Of a DNA stretch of 64,000 nucleotides, positions 38,497 to 49,484 are shown in pieces (position 1 is the stretch's first letter; each line of letters opens with the position of its first letter). The stretch lies in NCBI RefSeq assembly GCF_000716335.1, contig NZ_KL591016.1, forward strand, positions 2,999 to 66,998, read 5' to 3'. The notes beneath the pieces are model-generated. The model saw nothing but the letters and a program-made list of their open reading frames with translations. It had not been told where the DNA came from and did no database searches. The translations under genes and the position numbers were made by a program. The stretch comes from Streptomyces sp. NRRL S-118 (GTDB lineage Bacteria; Actinomycetota; Actinomycetes; Streptomycetales; Streptomycetaceae).

Positions 38497-39336
38497 ATGT
38501 CCCACACCGCTCACATACCCAGCCACCGGAAGCCCCGCCGCAGCGGCTCCAAGCTCGCGCTGCGCGCCGGAGTTGCCGGTGGCGTCCTCAGCACCGTCGC
38601 GGTGGCCGGTGCCGCGGGCCCGGCCCAGGCCGACCCGGTGACCGAGACCATCGAGATGCCCGCGCTCGGCGGTGGCGTCTCCGCGGACCTGTCGAGCGCC
38701 GTCGCCGCCTCCGCCGAGGCGACGCAGCAGATCGCCCTCGACATGGAGCTCCAGGCCCAGGAGAACGCCGCGGCGGTCAAGGCCGCCAAGGAGGCCAGGA
38801 CCGCCAAGCAGGAGGCCGAGCGCAAGGCGGAGGCCGAGCGGAAGGCGGCGGAGAAGGCCCGCGCCGAGGCCCAGGAGCGCGCCAACCGCTCCACCGAGCG
38901 CACCACGCTCGCCGCCTCGGCCCCGGACTCCTCCGACTCCTCCGACGAGGGCGGCTCCTCCTACGACTCCTCGCCGGCGACCGGCTCGGCCGCGGCGATC
39001 GTCGCCTTCGCCCGTGCCCAGGTCGGCGACGCGTACGTCATGGGCGGCACCGGCCCCAACTCGTGGGACTGCTCCGGCCTCGTCCAGGCCGCGTACCGCC
39101 AGGCCGGCATCGACCTGCCGCGCGTCTCGGGCTCCCAGTCGAGCATGGGCACCTCCGTCTCGCTCGACAACCTCCAGCCCGGTGACATCCTCTACTGGGG
39201 CAGCCGGAGCAACTCGTACCACGTGGCGATCTACGTCGGCGGCGGCAACTTCGTCGGCGCGCAGAACCCGGGCACCGGCGTCGTCGAGCGGTCGCTCGAC
39301 TACGACCCGCCGTCCGGCGCGGTCCGCGTCCTCTGA
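38497..39336 (+). CDS. Secreted NlpC/P60 peptidoglycan hydrolase
   Basis: This 279-residue protein begins with a positively charged N-terminus and signal peptide (ALRAGVAGGVLSTVAVAGAAGPAQADP, cleavage after A46 or so). A Lys/Glu/Ala-rich coiled coil (~85-130) and a Ser-rich linker follow. The C-terminal NlpC/P60 cysteine endopeptidase has the catalytic Cys192 (NSWDCSGLVQAAY) and His242 (NSYHVAIYVGGGNF). Such enzymes cut peptide stems in the cell wall during growth. ATG 38497 is the only start that places the signal correctly. It is divergent from the nuo operon and ends at a strong terminator. Confidence 0.93.
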   Translation: MSHTAHIPSHRKPRRSGSKLALRAGVAGGVLSTVAVAGAAGPAQADPVTETIEMPALGGGVSADLSSAVAASAEATQQIALDMELQAQENAAAVKAAKEARTAKQEAERKAEAERKAAEKARAEAQERANRSTERTTLAASAPDSSDSSDEGGSSYDSSPATGSAAAIVAFARAQVGDAYVMGGTGPNSWDCSGLVQAAYRQAGIDLPRVSGSQSSMGTSVSLDNLQPGDILYWGSRSNSYHVAIYVGGGNFVGAQNPGTGVVERSLDYDPPSGAVRVL

Positions 39337-39360
39337 CCGGAGCCGTACGCACACGGCAGA

Positions 39361-39403
39361 AAGGGCCGTCGCTCCCCCGCTCGGGGAGGGAGCGACGGCC
39401 CTT
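39361..39403. terminator. Strong bidirectional terminator
   Basis: AAGGGCCGTCGCTCCC (39361-39376) pairs perfectly with GGGAGCGACGGCCCTT (39388-39403), a 16-bp stem flanked by A and T runs. It lies between the convergent NlpC and geranylgeranyl reductase genes and serves both. Confidence 0.85.
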
Positions 39404-39432
39404 CGCCGTGTCCGGCCCGGCCGGCGCCGGGC

Positions 39433-40725
39433 TCAGGCCTTCGGCGCCACCTTCGACAGGCCATTGATGATCCGGTCCATCGCGTCGCCGCCCGTCGGGT
39501 CGGTGAGGTTGGCGAGCAGCTTCAGCGTGAACTTCATCAGCAGCGGATGCGTCAGGCCGCGCTGCGTGGCGATCTTCATGACCTTCGGGTTGCCGATCAG
39601 CTTCACGAAGGCGCGGCCGAGCGTGTAGTAGCCGCCGTAGGTGTCCTTCAGGATCTTCGGGTACGACTGGAGGGCCAGCTCCCGCTGGGCCGGGGTCGCG
39701 CGGGCGTGCGCCTGGACGATGACGTCCGCGGCGATCTGGCCGGACTCCATGGCGTACGCGATGCCCTCGCCGTTGAACGGGTTGACCAGACCGCCCGCGT
39801 CGCCGACCAGCAGCAGGCCGCGCGTGTAGTGGGGCTGGCGGTTGAAGGCCATGGGCAGCGCGGCACCGCGGATCGGGCCGGTCATGTTCTCGGGGACGTA
39901 CCCCCAGTCCTCCGGCATCGAGGCGCACCACGCCTTGAGGACCTCGCGCCAGTCCAGCTCCTTGAAGGAGTCGGAGGTGTTGAGGACGCCGAGGCCGACG
40001 TTCGACGTGCCGTCTCCCATGCCGAAGATCCAGCCGTAGCCGGGCAGCAGCCGGTCCTCGCCCGGGCCGCGCCGGTCCCACAGCTCCAGCCAGGACTCCA
40101 GGTAGTCGTCGTCGTGGCGCGGGGAGGTGAAATACGTGCGGACGGCCACGCCCATCGGCCGGTCCTCGCGCCGGTGCAGCCCCATGGCCAGCGACAGCCG
40201 GGTGGAGTTGCCGTCGGCGGCGACGACCAGCGGCGCGTGGAAGGTGACCGGCGTCTTGTCCTCGCCGAGCCGGGCCTGCACACCGGTGATCCGGCCGGTG
40301 CGGTCGTCGATGACCGGCGCGCCGACGTTGCAGCGCTCGTACAGCCGCGCGCCGGCCTTCTGCGCCTGGCGGGCGAGCTGCTCGTCGAAGTCGTCGCGCT
40401 TGCGCACCAGTCCGTAGTCCGGGTAGCTGGCGAGTTCCGGCCAGTCGAGCTGGAGACGCACCCCGCCGCCGATGATGCGCAGGCCCTTGTTGCGCAGCCA
40501 GCCCGCTTCCTCGGAGATGTCGATGCCCATCGCGACGAGCTGCTTGGTGGCGCGCGGGGTCAGACCGTCGCCGCAGACCTTCTCGCGCGGGAACGCCGTC
40601 TTCTCCAGGAGCAGGACGTCCAGACCCGCCTTGGCCAGGTAGTACGCGGTCGTCGAGCCGGCCGGGCCCGCCCCGACGACGATCACATCCGCGGTGTGTT
40701 CGGAGAGGGACTGCTGCTCGGTCAC
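39433..40725 (-). CDS. Geranylgeranyl reductase-family flavoprotein (MenJ-like)
   Basis: This 430-residue FAD enzyme has the nucleotide motif VIVVGAGPAGSTTAYYLAKAGLDVLLLEK and the family signature FPREKVCGDGLTPRA. The second FAD motif is GLLLVGDAGGLVNPFNGEGIAYAMESG. Relatives saturate isoprenoid double bonds; mycobacterial MenJ reduces one unit of the menaquinone side chain. Sitting between nuo and menG, a menaquinone-tail role is the best guess. GTG 40725 follows GGGAGA. The opposite-strand GNAT gene starts 99 bases away. Confidence 0.88.
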   Translation of the reverse strand: MTEQQSLSEHTADVIVVGAGPAGSTTAYYLAKAGLDVLLLEKTAFPREKVCGDGLTPRATKQLVAMGIDISEEAGWLRNKGLRIIGGGVRLQLDWPELASYPDYGLVRKRDDFDEQLARQAQKAGARLYERCNVGAPVIDDRTGRITGVQARLGEDKTPVTFHAPLVVAADGNSTRLSLAMGLHRREDRPMGVAVRTYFTSPRHDDDYLESWLELWDRRGPGEDRLLPGYGWIFGMGDGTSNVGLGVLNTSDSFKELDWREVLKAWCASMPEDWGYVPENMTGPIRGAALPMAFNRQPHYTRGLLLVGDAGGLVNPFNGEGIAYAMESGQIAADVIVQAHARATPAQRELALQSYPKILKDTYGGYYTLGRAFVKLIGNPKVMKIATQRGLTHPLLMKFTLKLLANLTDPTGGDAMDRIINGLSKVAPKA

Positions 40726-40823
40726 GGCGGGGTCTCCCGAATACTCGAAATTGCGTACCGGACGGCACAGGTCATGTGCAGTCTAGGGGGACGTACGGAT
40801 CACCGACCCGAAGGGCCACCCCG

Positions 40824-41357
40824 ATGACTGAGCTGCTTCCCGGCGCCGTCGAGCCCGTTGTCCGCCTGCGCGTACCGACGGACGAGGACGCGTACGCCTG
40901 GCACCGGGTCTTCGACGATCCCGAGGTCATGGAGTTCTTCCAGGGCGGGCCGGCCGAGCTGTCCGTCTACCACGAGTTCACCGCCCGCCAGCGCCGGCAC
41001 GACGCCGAGCACGGCTTCTGCCTGTGGACCCTGCTGGACGAGGGCGGCGAGGTCATCGGCTTCACGGGCGCGCAGCCGTGGCCGCACGCCTGGGGGCCGG
41101 CCGGGGAGATAGAGATCGGCTGGCGGCTGGCACGGTCCGCCTGGGGCAAGGGGTACGCGACGGCCGCCGCCCGCGCCACCCTGGAGCGGCTGCGGGCGGC
41201 GGGGGTCGAGCGGGTGGTCGCCATGGTGAACACCCGCAACACGCGGTCGATGGCGGTGGCCCGGCGGCTCGGGATGACCCGGGCGGAGACGTACGCCATC
41301 CCCGGCAGCGGCGGGCAGGAGGGGTACTGCTTCCGCCTCCCCCTGACCGCCGCCTGA
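40824..41357 (+). CDS. GNAT acetyltransferase (RimJ/RimL type)
   Basis: This 177-residue enzyme has the RimJ-like acyl-CoA site WRLARSAWGKGYATAAARATLE and the later VAMVNTRNTRSMAVARRLGM. Relatives acetylate protein N-termini, aminoglycosides or other amines. ATG 40824 follows AAGGG by seven bases. It is divergent from the geranylgeranyl reductase and has no functional partner nearby, so the substrate is unknown. Confidence 0.87.
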   Translation: MTELLPGAVEPVVRLRVPTDEDAYAWHRVFDDPEVMEFFQGGPAELSVYHEFTARQRRHDAEHGFCLWTLLDEGGEVIGFTGAQPWPHAWGPAGEIEIGWRLARSAWGKGYATAAARATLERLRAAGVERVVAMVNTRNTRSMAVARRLGMTRAETYAIPGSGGQEGYCFRLPLTAA

Positions 41358-41379
41358 CGCGGCCGGACCTGCCGGCGCG

Positions 41380-43830
41380 TCAGTCCACGTCGTTGAGCGT
41401 CCAGGTGTCCAGGGCCACCTGGAACGTCTCACGGGCGGTGTCCCAGGCGTCCTCCTGCGCGGTGAAGTAGACGGCGTACTCGGTGCCGTCCGCGGCGATG
41501 TACGACTGGTCGACGGCGTGGATCGTCCGCCCGCCCTCGTCGGTGTACGTGTACTCCCAGATCGCGCCGGGCCGGCCCTGGAAGGTGTTGGCCTCCAGGC
41601 GCAGCCGCTGGTACCCGGCGTTCCTCTTGCGGGAGTTGGCCTCCAGGGTGGTGAGGTTCTCCAGCGAGGTGTACGGGGCGTCGTGGATCACGCCGACGAG
41701 GAAGTGCGCCATACCGGTGGACCCGGCGTAGGTGATCTGGCCCTTGGGCTCCTCCTTGACGCGGTCCCAGACGGAGGGGACGGCGAAGCTGAACCCGGCG
41801 GTGTCGGACACGAGCCGGTAGCCCTCGGGGACGGCGGGCGGCGTGGCACCGACGGGGTCGTCGACCGGGGTGGCCGTGGCGGAGGGGGCCGGGGAGGGTG
41901 TCCGGGAGGGCGCGGGGGCGGGTTTCGCGTCGCCCGCCGTCGGGCCGGGCGACGCGGTGCCCCCGGCCGTGGCGGAGGGCGCCGCCCCGACGGGTGACGG
42001 GGCCCCGCCGTCCCGCAGGAGGAGCGCCCCGGCGGTGGCGCCGCCCCCGACGACGAACGCCCCCGCGAGCACGGCCACCCACATCCCGACGCGCCGGGTG
42101 CCGGGCCGCGGGTCCGCCGGCCCGGAAACCCCGGCCGGGGCTTGCGGGGCGAGGGGAGCCTGCGGGGCGGGAGGAGCGGCAGGAGCAGCCGGGGCCTGCG
42201 GGGCGGCGGGCACCACCGGGGCCTGCGGGACGGCGGGCACCTCCGAGGCGGCCGGGGCGGCGGGCACCACCGGGGCCTGCGGGACGGCGGGCATCACCGG
42301 GACGGCAGGTGCGGCCAGGGCGGCCGGGGCCTCCGGGGCGGCGGGCATCACCGGGGCCTCCGGGGTCTCCGGGGTCTCCGGGGTCTCCGCGGCGGGGAAC
42401 GCGGACGGGGCCTGCGGATACGCGGCCGGGCCGGCCGGGTACGCCGCGGGCGGCGGCGCCGGGGCGGTCACCGCGGACGGGGCGCGGTGCAGCACGCGCA
42501 GGAGCGCGGGCGCGGCGAGCGTCGCGGCGGACGTCCACAGCAGGCCGAACAGCAGCGCGTCCGCGCCGCTCGGGGCGACCTCGTAGGCGCCCTGGCCGCC
42601 GAAGCCGTCCACCGCCCCCGACACCCGGCCCGACACCCCGCTCACCGCGGTCAGCAGCAGGTACAGGCCCAGGAAGCAGCCGGCCGTGAGCAGGTGCGCG
42701 GACCGGTCGGGCGTACGGCGGGCCGCCCACAGGCCGAGCGTCAGCGCGGCCGCCACCCCGAGGGCGACGAGCCCGGCCACCGCGCCCGCGCCCAGCTCGT
42801 CACCGATCTCCGGCAGGCCGACGCCGCCGTGCCCGACGGTCGGCCCGACCAGGTCGAAGCGGCCCTGGAGGTCGTACTCCACCGGTACGCCCCAGCTCAG
42901 GCCGAGCACCGCGAGGCCGATGTTGGGCAGGACGGGCAGGGTGAGCAGCAGCGCCCGGCCGTCCACGTCGTCGCCGTTCGCGCAGGCGACGAAGCCGACG
43001 ACCGCGCACACCGCCACCAGCACCCCCAGCACCCGCACGGCCGTGCCGAGCGCCCGCAGCGGCGCGTACCGCTCCAGGGTGTCGCGGCCCAGGACCCCGG
43101 CGCTCACCGCGGCGGTCAGGACGAGCGCGCCCAGCGCGGCGAGCGGAGCGGAGGAGGACACCTCCACCCCGGCCACCTCGGGCCGGGCGAACAGCCCGAG
43201 CACCAGCACCACGCCGCCGCCGAGCAACCCGGTGCGCACGGCCACGTCGGCGCCTTCGCCCCGCGACCGAAGCCGCCGCGCCCCCACGTACACCGCGGCG
43301 GCCCACAGGGCGGTGACGGTCAGCGGTACCAGGGAGAGTTCGGCGCCGCCCTGCGCGAAGGCACCGTCCTGCCCGAAGGCGTCACCGTCGCCGTAGCCGT
43401 ACCCGCCGCCGTGGGGCCGTCCGCCGGACGCCGCGACCCCGAAGCCGCCGCCGAACGCCTGGAGCAGCAGTGCCAACGCGATCCGCAGCCGGTCGCTCCA
43501 GCCGACGACGACCTCGTCCTCCTGGCCGTACGACGGGACCGCCGCCGCCACGGCGAGCACCAGCAGCAGGGCGACCGGCCAGGCGACGGCCTTCGCCGCG
43601 GACGCCCAGTCGCCGCGCAGGGCCCGGCCGAGGAACAGCCCGACGGCCGTCGGCTGCGCGGGCTCGGGGGCGGGGGCGCCAGGGGCGTACGCGGGCGGCG
43701 GGGGGCCGGCCGGAGGCGCCGCGGGAGGCGGGGCCACCGGCGGCACGGGCAGCCGCTCCCGCCCGCACTTCGTGCAGAAGCGCGCCTCGTCCGCGGACGG
43801 GGTCCCGCAGTGCGGGCAGTACGACGCCAT
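41380..43830 (-). CDS. Zinc-ribbon multi-pass membrane protein with surface sensor domain
   Basis: This 816-residue protein opens with a zinc ribbon ([20 protein letters not shown]) and a Pro linker. About ten membrane segments follow (residues ~90-450). A ~120-residue Ala/Pro repeat with PAAPxAPxxP units comes next (~465-590), then a further membrane helix ([23 protein letters not shown]), and an extracellular globular domain (last ~165 residues, [19 protein letters not shown] to LDTWTLNDV). That end domain resembles those on some Streptomyces Ser/Thr kinases, but no kinase domain is present. Function is unknown. ATG 43830 is clear. It ends 22 bases from the convergent GNAT gene. Confidence 0.8.
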   Translation of the reverse strand: MASYCPHCGTPSADEARFCTKCGRERLPVPPVAPPPAAPPAGPPPPAYAPGAPAPEPAQPTAVGLFLGRALRGDWASAAKAVAWPVALLLVLAVAAAVPSYGQEDEVVVGWSDRLRIALALLLQAFGGGFGVAASGGRPHGGGYGYGDGDAFGQDGAFAQGGAELSLVPLTVTALWAAAVYVGARRLRSRGEGADVAVRTGLLGGGVVLVLGLFARPEVAGVEVSSSAPLAALGALVLTAAVSAGVLGRDTLERYAPLRALGTAVRVLGVLVAVCAVVGFVACANGDDVDGRALLLTLPVLPNIGLAVLGLSWGVPVEYDLQGRFDLVGPTVGHGGVGLPEIGDELGAGAVAGLVALGVAAALTLGLWAARRTPDRSAHLLTAGCFLGLYLLLTAVSGVSGRVSGAVDGFGGQGAYEVAPSGADALLFGLLWTSAATLAAPALLRVLHRAPSAVTAPAPPPAAYPAGPAAYPQAPSAFPAAETPETPETPEAPVMPAAPEAPAALAAPAVPVMPAVPQAPVVPAAPAASEVPAVPQAPVVPAAPQAPAAPAAPPAPQAPLAPQAPAGVSGPADPRPGTRRVGMWVAVLAGAFVVGGGATAGALLLRDGGAPSPVGAAPSATAGGTASPGPTAGDAKPAPAPSRTPSPAPSATATPVDDPVGATPPAVPEGYRLVSDTAGFSFAVPSVWDRVKEEPKGQITYAGSTGMAHFLVGVIHDAPYTSLENLTTLEANSRKRNAGYQRLRLEANTFQGRPGAIWEYTYTDEGGRTIHAVDQSYIAADGTEYAVYFTAQEDAWDTARETFQVALDTWTLNDVD

Positions 43831-43911
43831 GGGTGCTCCGGGTGGAGGAGGGACGGGGAACGACAGCGACCCATCTTGCCGGTTGCCGACTCCCCGTCAA
43901 CTCGCCGGGCG

Positions 43912-44607
43912 CTATGCCGACTTCGTACCCCGGTGCAGGGCCACGATCCCGCCCGTCAGGTTCCGCCAGGCCACCTTCGACCAGCCGGCCTTCTGCAGGA
44001 GGCCGGCGAGGACGGCCTGGTCGGGCCAGCTCTGGATGGACTCGGCGAGGTACACGTACGCGTCCGGGCTGGACGAGACGGCGCGGGCCACCGGCGGCAG
44101 CGCGCGCATCAGGTACTCCTCGTACACCGTCCGGAAGGGTGCCCAGGTGGGGTGCGAGAACTCGCAGATGACGACCCGTCCGCCCGGCTTGGTGACCCGG
44201 TACAGCTCGCGCAGCGCCGCGTCGGTGTCCTGGACGTTGCGCAGCCCGAAGGAGATGGTCACCGCGTCGAACGACTCGTCCCGGAAGGGCAGCCGCGTCG
44301 CGTCGCCCGCCGTCAGCGGCAGCCACGGGTGGCGCCGCTTGCCCTCGCGCAGCATGCCGAGCGAGAAGTCGCACGGCACGACGTACGCCCCGGTGCGCGC
44401 GAACGGCAGGGACGAGGTGCCGGTGCCGGCCGCCAGGTCGAGGACCTTCTGCCCGGGCCGGGCGTCGACCGCCTTGGCGACCTCCTTGCGCCACCGCCGG
44501 TCCTGGCCGAGCGAGAGCACGTCGTTGGTGAGGTCGTAGTTCGCCGCCACGTCGTCGAACATCGAGGCGACTTCGTGCGGCTTCTTGTCCAGGCTGGCTC
44601 GGGTCAC
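43912..44607 (-). CDS. menG: Demethylmenaquinone methyltransferase
   Basis: This 231-residue SAM-dependent methyltransferase (UbiE/MenG family) performs the last step of menaquinone synthesis. It opens with [27 protein letters not shown], then the SAM motif [42 protein letters not shown], and ends [15 protein letters not shown] 44607 (TRASLDKKP) gives the family length; the frame extends upstream without support. The gene lies 299 bases from the mqnC cluster. Confidence 0.93.
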   Translation of the reverse strand: MTRASLDKKPHEVASMFDDVAANYDLTNDVLSLGQDRRWRKEVAKAVDARPGQKVLDLAAGTGTSSLPFARTGAYVVPCDFSLGMLREGKRRHPWLPLTAGDATRLPFRDESFDAVTISFGLRNVQDTDAALRELYRVTKPGGRVVICEFSHPTWAPFRTVYEEYLMRALPPVARAVSSSPDAYVYLAESIQSWPDQAVLAGLLQKAGWSKVAWRNLTGGIVALHRGTKSA

Positions 44608-44655
44608 GCACCCATTCAAGCAGGCACCCGGGTCCCCGGACCTGGAGGGCCCGGA

Positions 44656-44701
44656 TGTCCTCCGGACCGGGCCGCGGGAGCCCGGCGGGATCCGGAGGAC
44701 A
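44656..44701 (-). terminator. Large hairpin between the amidohydrolase-like gene and menG
   Basis: TGTCCTCCGGA (44656-44666) and TCCGGAGGACA (44691-44701) form an 11-bp stem, and CCGGGC/GCCCGG pair inside it. It follows the stop at 44706 directly and so should end transcription from the mqnC unit. Confidence 0.65.
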
Positions 44702-44705
44702 CGCC

Positions 44706-45305
44706 CTACGCCCTCCGGTACACCAGCCGCCCGCCGAGCACGGTGGCCACGCACGTGGAGGCGCCGCGCCGCACCAGCTCGGTGCGGTCCGGCACGTCGA
44801 AGACGGCGAAGCGGGCGGGGCCGCCCGCCGCGAGGGCCGGCAGCAGGACGAGCGGCACCGGGGAGAAGGACGGCGGCCCCGGCAGCACCGGCGGGCGTCC
44901 GCCCACGGCGAGCCCGGCCCGCCGCACCGCGTCCAGGGCCGCGCGGGAGCGCAGTTCACCGGCGACGGCGACCGTGCCGTGCGCCAGCATCCGCTGCACC
45001 CCGCGCCGTGCGCTGGCGCCCCGCAGGGACGCGTCGGCGCGGAACAGCGCCTGGGCGCGCTCCCCGGTGAGCGGTTCGGTGCCGAGCCGGTCCGCCTCGC
45101 GCGGGTCGGGGTGGTACGCCTGCTCCAGGAGCTCGGGCCCGTACGGGTTGAGCAGTCCGGGTGTGAGGATGCCGGGCCACCGCCGCACCCGCGCCTGCGG
45201 GTGCGCGGCGGCGAGCTCCTCGTACGGGCCGACGGCGGCGATGCGCGCGCCGTCGGCCAGGACCGCCGCCCCGGGCGTGGCTTCGGCGACGTGGATCGTC
45301 AGCAC
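44706..45305 (-). CDS. Imidazolonepropionase-like protein without metal ligands
   Basis: This 199-residue protein looks like the outer beta domain and part of the core of an amidohydrolase ([29 protein letters not shown] at the start, [12 protein letters not shown] at the end). The place where active family members have PGFVDxHxH reads [12 protein letters not shown], so the metal-binding HxH is absent and the protein is half the usual size. It is unlikely to be an amidohydrolase. The stop of mqnC lies only 7 bases away upstream, suggesting cotranscription and some role linked to futalosine metabolism. Confidence 0.7.
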   Translation of the reverse strand: MLTIHVAEATPGAAVLADGARIAAVGPYEELAAAHPQARVRRWPGILTPGLLNPYGPELLEQAYHPDPREADRLGTEPLTGERAQALFRADASLRGASARRGVQRMLAHGTVAVAGELRSRAALDAVRRAGLAVGGRPPVLPGPPSFSPVPLVLLPALAAGGPARFAVFDVPDRTELVRRGASTCVATVLGGRLVYRRA

Positions 45306-45312
45306 GGCCGGC

Positions 45313-46512
45313 TCAGTTCGCGCTCAGCAGCTTCAGCTCGGGGTGGGCGGTGCCACCCTCGATGGCGGTGGACGAGATGTGCGAGGCGACGCGCTCGTCG
45401 ACCGGGTCGTTCGCCGGGTCGTCGTGGACGAGGATGTGCTCGTACGTCGTCGTGCGCTGTGCCGGGACGCGGTCGGCGGTGCGGATCATGTCGATCATCT
45501 CGCGCAGGTTGGAGCGGTGCTTCGCGCCCGCCGACGAGACGACGTTCTCCTCCAGCATGATGGACCCCAGATCGTCCGCGCCGTAGTGCAGGGTCAGTTG
45601 CCCGATCTCCTTGCCCGTGGTGAGCCAGGAGCCCTGGATGTGGGCGATGTTGTCCATGAAGAGCCGCGCGACGGCGATCATGCGCAGGTACTCGAAGAGG
45701 GTGGCCTGCGTACGGCCCTTCAGGTGGTTGTTCTCGGGCTGGTACGTGTACGGGATGAAGGCGCGGAAGCCGCCCGTGCGGTCCTGGACGTCACGGATCA
45801 TGCGCAGGTGCTCGATCCGCTCGGCGTTCGTCTCGCCGGTGCCCATGAGCATCGTGGAGGTGGACTCCACCCCCAGGTTGTGGGCGATCTCCATGATCTC
45901 CAGCCACCGCTCGCCGGACTCCTTGAGCGGCGCGATCGCCTTGCGCGGCCGCTCGGGCAGCAGCTCGGCGCCGGCGCCCGCGAAGGAGTCGAGGCCGGCG
46001 GCGTGGATGCGGGTGATGGCCTCCTCGACGGAGACGCCGGAGATCCGGGCCATGTGCTCCACCTCGCTGGCGCCCAGCGAGTGGATGACGAGCTGCGGGA
46101 ACTCCTTCTTGATGGCCGCGAAGTGCTTCTCGTAGTACTCGACGCCGTAGTCCGGGTGGTGCCCGCCCTGGAACATGATCTGCGTGCCGCCGAGCTCCAC
46201 GGTCTCCGCGCAGCGGCGCAGGATGTCGTCGAGGTCCCGGGTCCAGCCCTTGGCGGTGTCCTTCGGCGGCGCGTAGAAGGCGCAGAACTTGCACGCGGTG
46301 ACGCACACGTTCGTGTAGTTGATGTTGCGCTCGATGATGTACGTGGCGATGTGCTCCGTACCGGCGTAGCGCCGCCGCCGCACCGCGTCCGCCGCCGCAC
46401 CGAGCGCGTGGAGGGGAGCCGACCGGTAGAGGTCGAGCGCCTCCTCGGGGGTGATCCGCCCACCCTCGGCGGCGCGGTCGAGAACGGACTGGAGGTCGGC
46501 CTTCTCGGTCAC
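45313..46512 (-). CDS. mqnC: Cyclic dehypoxanthine futalosine synthase
   Basis: This 399-residue radical-SAM enzyme closes the carbocycle in the futalosine route to menaquinone. The cluster motif is CVTACKFCAF (CxxxCxxC) in a strand beginning HIATYIIERNINYTN. MFQGGHHPDYGVEYYE and SSTMLMGTGETNAERIEHL are typical of MqnC. GTG 46512 starts the protein at TEKADLQSVL. It is followed at once by the amidohydrolase-like gene; the kinase gene ends 100 bases upstream. Confidence 0.94.
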   Translation of the reverse strand: MTEKADLQSVLDRAAEGGRITPEEALDLYRSAPLHALGAAADAVRRRRYAGTEHIATYIIERNINYTNVCVTACKFCAFYAPPKDTAKGWTRDLDDILRRCAETVELGGTQIMFQGGHHPDYGVEYYEKHFAAIKKEFPQLVIHSLGASEVEHMARISGVSVEEAITRIHAAGLDSFAGAGAELLPERPRKAIAPLKESGERWLEIMEIAHNLGVESTSTMLMGTGETNAERIEHLRMIRDVQDRTGGFRAFIPYTYQPENNHLKGRTQATLFEYLRMIAVARLFMDNIAHIQGSWLTTGKEIGQLTLHYGADDLGSIMLEENVVSSAGAKHRSNLREMIDMIRTADRVPAQRTTTYEHILVHDDPANDPVDERVASHISSTAIEGGTAHPELKLLSAN

Positions 46513-46612
46513 CGGGTGTGTCCCTTTCGGCAGGGTTCTGGACGGACCGAACCAGCCTACGCCAGCGCCTCCGGCGGGTTTCGGGGCGGTGGGGTGCCCG
46601 CCGGTCCCCCAA

Positions 46613-48253
46613 TCACCCCGCCTTGTCCAGCAGGGCCCGCGGGTTGCCGGCCCGCGCCTCGTCCGAGGTGTAGACGAGCTGCTTCCCCTTGAGCGTCAGC
46701 TTCACCGTGTGCTTGTCACCCGTGCACTTGTTGCCGGGCCTGCCGCTGGACGAGCCCTCGGCGACCAGCGCCGTGGGGGTGGCGCTGCGGAGCACCAGCT
46801 TGTCCTCGCACACGAAGTTGCCGATGGCGTCGAGCTGGTTGACGGTACCGATCCCGGTGCCGGGCCTGCCGCCCTTGACCACCACGGTGAACGAGCCGCC
46901 CGGCACCTCGGTGCCGAAGACCTCCATCGTGAAGGGACCCTTCCACGTGCCGAGGAACTCCTTCGGCACGGCGTTCCCCGCGCCGCCGCCCGGGGAGGTG
47001 TCCCCCGGGGCGGTGCTCTGCGCCGGGGGCCGGGCCGTGTCGTGCGGGCCGTCGCCGCCGCCCGGGAGCAGGTCCAGGAGGAACGCGCCGCTCAGCGTCA
47101 CCGCCGCCAGCGCGCCCGCGACGGCGAACGCCACCGTGCAGCTGAGCCGGCGGCCGCGGCCGGCTGCGGCAGGCTCGGAGGTCGTGCTGACCGACAGGGA
47201 CACGGGCGTCCGGGGCGGGGGCACCGCGCCCACCGTCGGCACCCGGTCGAACGGCCCCGGCGGATCGACCGGCGGCCCGAAGACACCGGCGGGCGCCACC
47301 GCGGGGCTGCTGAACGGCACCGGCCCCGAGCCGGCCGCCGACGGGTCGGCCGCTGCCGGCTCCAGGTCGAGGAGCCGCACCGCCTCCCGGCTGAGCTGGG
47401 CGACCAGCGGGCCCGGCAGCCAGCCGCCGGCGACCAGCGCGGCCGCCCCGTCCGGCGCCAGCCGGCGGGCGACCTCGGCGGGCACGGGGCGGGCGGCCGG
47501 GTCCTTGGCCAGGCAGGCCGTGACCAGCTCCCGCAGCTCGCCGCCGAGGGTGCTGCCCAGCTCCGGCTCCTCGTGGACGACCTTGTACAGCAGCGCCGCC
47601 GAGGAGTCGCCGGTGAAGGGCGCCTCGCCGGTCGCCGCGTACGCCAGGACCGCGCCGAGCGAGAAGACGTCCGCCGCGCCGGTCACGCCCCTGCCGAGGA
47701 TCTGCTCGGGCGCCATGTAGCCCGGTGAGCCGACCGAGACGCCGGTGGAGGTGAGGGAGGCGGTGCCGTCGGTGGCGCGGGCGATGCCGAAGTCGATGAG
47801 GCGCGGTCCGTCGAGGGCGAGCAGCACGTTCGACGGCTTCACGTCGCGGTGGACGAGCCCGAGGCCGTGCACGGCGGTCAGCGCCTCCGCGAGTCCGGCG
47901 CCCAGTGCCCGGACCGGGGCCGCGGGCAGGGGCCCGTGCGCGGCGACGGCGCGGGCGAGCGGCGGCCCGCTGACGTACCCGGTCGCCACCCAGGGAACGG
48001 GGGCGTCCGGGTCGGCGTCGAGCACCGGCGCGGTCCACTGCCCCCCGACCCGCCGCGCCGCGTCCACCTCGCGCCGGAAGCGTGCCCGGAACTCCTCGTC
48101 GAGCGCGAAGTGCGGGTGCACGACCTTCACCGCCACGGTCCGGCCGCCCTCGCTGCGCGCGAGGTACACCCGGCCCATTCCGCCCGCCCCGAGCCTGCCG
48201 AGCAGCCGGTAGGGGCCGATGGCCCCCGGTTCCCCCGCTTCCAGCGGCTGCAT
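46613..48253 (-). CDS. Membrane Ser/Thr protein kinase
   Basis: This 546-residue Hanks-type kinase has the G-loop GRLGAGGMGRVYLA, the ATP lysine in VAVKVV, catalytic HRDVKPSNVLL, LIDFGIAR and GSPGYMAPEQ, all in the first ~270 residues. A Pro-rich juxtamembrane stretch, one membrane helix (~400-425, FAVAGALAAVTLSGAFLLDLL) and an extracellular domain of ~110 residues (FLGTWKGPFTMEVFG, with two Cys) follow. It should sense a signal outside the cell. ATG 48253 is preferred to upstream starts because GGGAGGA precedes it. Confidence 0.92.
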   Translation of the reverse strand: MQPLEAGEPGAIGPYRLLGRLGAGGMGRVYLARSEGGRTVAVKVVHPHFALDEEFRARFRREVDAARRVGGQWTAPVLDADPDAPVPWVATGYVSGPPLARAVAAHGPLPAAPVRALGAGLAEALTAVHGLGLVHRDVKPSNVLLALDGPRLIDFGIARATDGTASLTSTGVSVGSPGYMAPEQILGRGVTGAADVFSLGAVLAYAATGEAPFTGDSSAALLYKVVHEEPELGSTLGGELRELVTACLAKDPAARPVPAEVARRLAPDGAAALVAGGWLPGPLVAQLSREAVRLLDLEPAAADPSAAGSGPVPFSSPAVAPAGVFGPPVDPPGPFDRVPTVGAVPPPRTPVSLSVSTTSEPAAAGRGRRLSCTVAFAVAGALAAVTLSGAFLLDLLPGGGDGPHDTARPPAQSTAPGDTSPGGGAGNAVPKEFLGTWKGPFTMEVFGTEVPGGSFTVVVKGGRPGTGIGTVNQLDAIGNFVCEDKLVLRSATPTALVAEGSSSGRPGNKCTGDKHTVKLTLKGKQLVYTSDEARAGNPRALLDKAG

Positions 48254-48439
48254 GCCGTCCTCCCCCGATTCACCGTGCTGTCCGTCCGGACACATACTGG
48301 TCGCGTACGCACCGCGGCACACCCCGCCCGCGCGGATATCCCGGGACGACGGAAACGGCACCGGACCGACGCGGGCCGTTCTCCCTCCCGTCGCCGGGAA
48401 TTCCCGAGCACGGCGTACAGGCGGTACGGAGCGTACGAA

Positions 48440-49327
<888 letters not shown>

Positions 49328-49440
49328 CTAGACCCGCGAGGTGCCGCCGATGAGGCGGGGTGGCGCGTCAGCACCGCCGAATGATTCAAACATCCGGGTG
49401 ACGTGATCTTTCCCTCTACCGCTTCCGGGAGGGTGCGTGC

Positions 49441-49446
49441 TACGCT
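49441..49446 (+). promoter_or_regulatory. Putative -10 box of the cold-shock gene
   Basis: TACGCT at 49441-49446 fits a -10 hexamer. It would give a leader of about 125 bases before the cold-shock start. Confidence 0.4.
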
Positions 49447-49484
49447 CGGCGCAAGTTGCAGTTTGGTTTCCCTTGCAGTACAGA

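Noticed and set aside
42142..46692. A 1516-codon open frame on the plus strand
   Set aside because: It runs antisense to four recognisable genes (zinc-ribbon protein, menG, amidohydrolase-like, mqnC) and shows no domain or plausible start.
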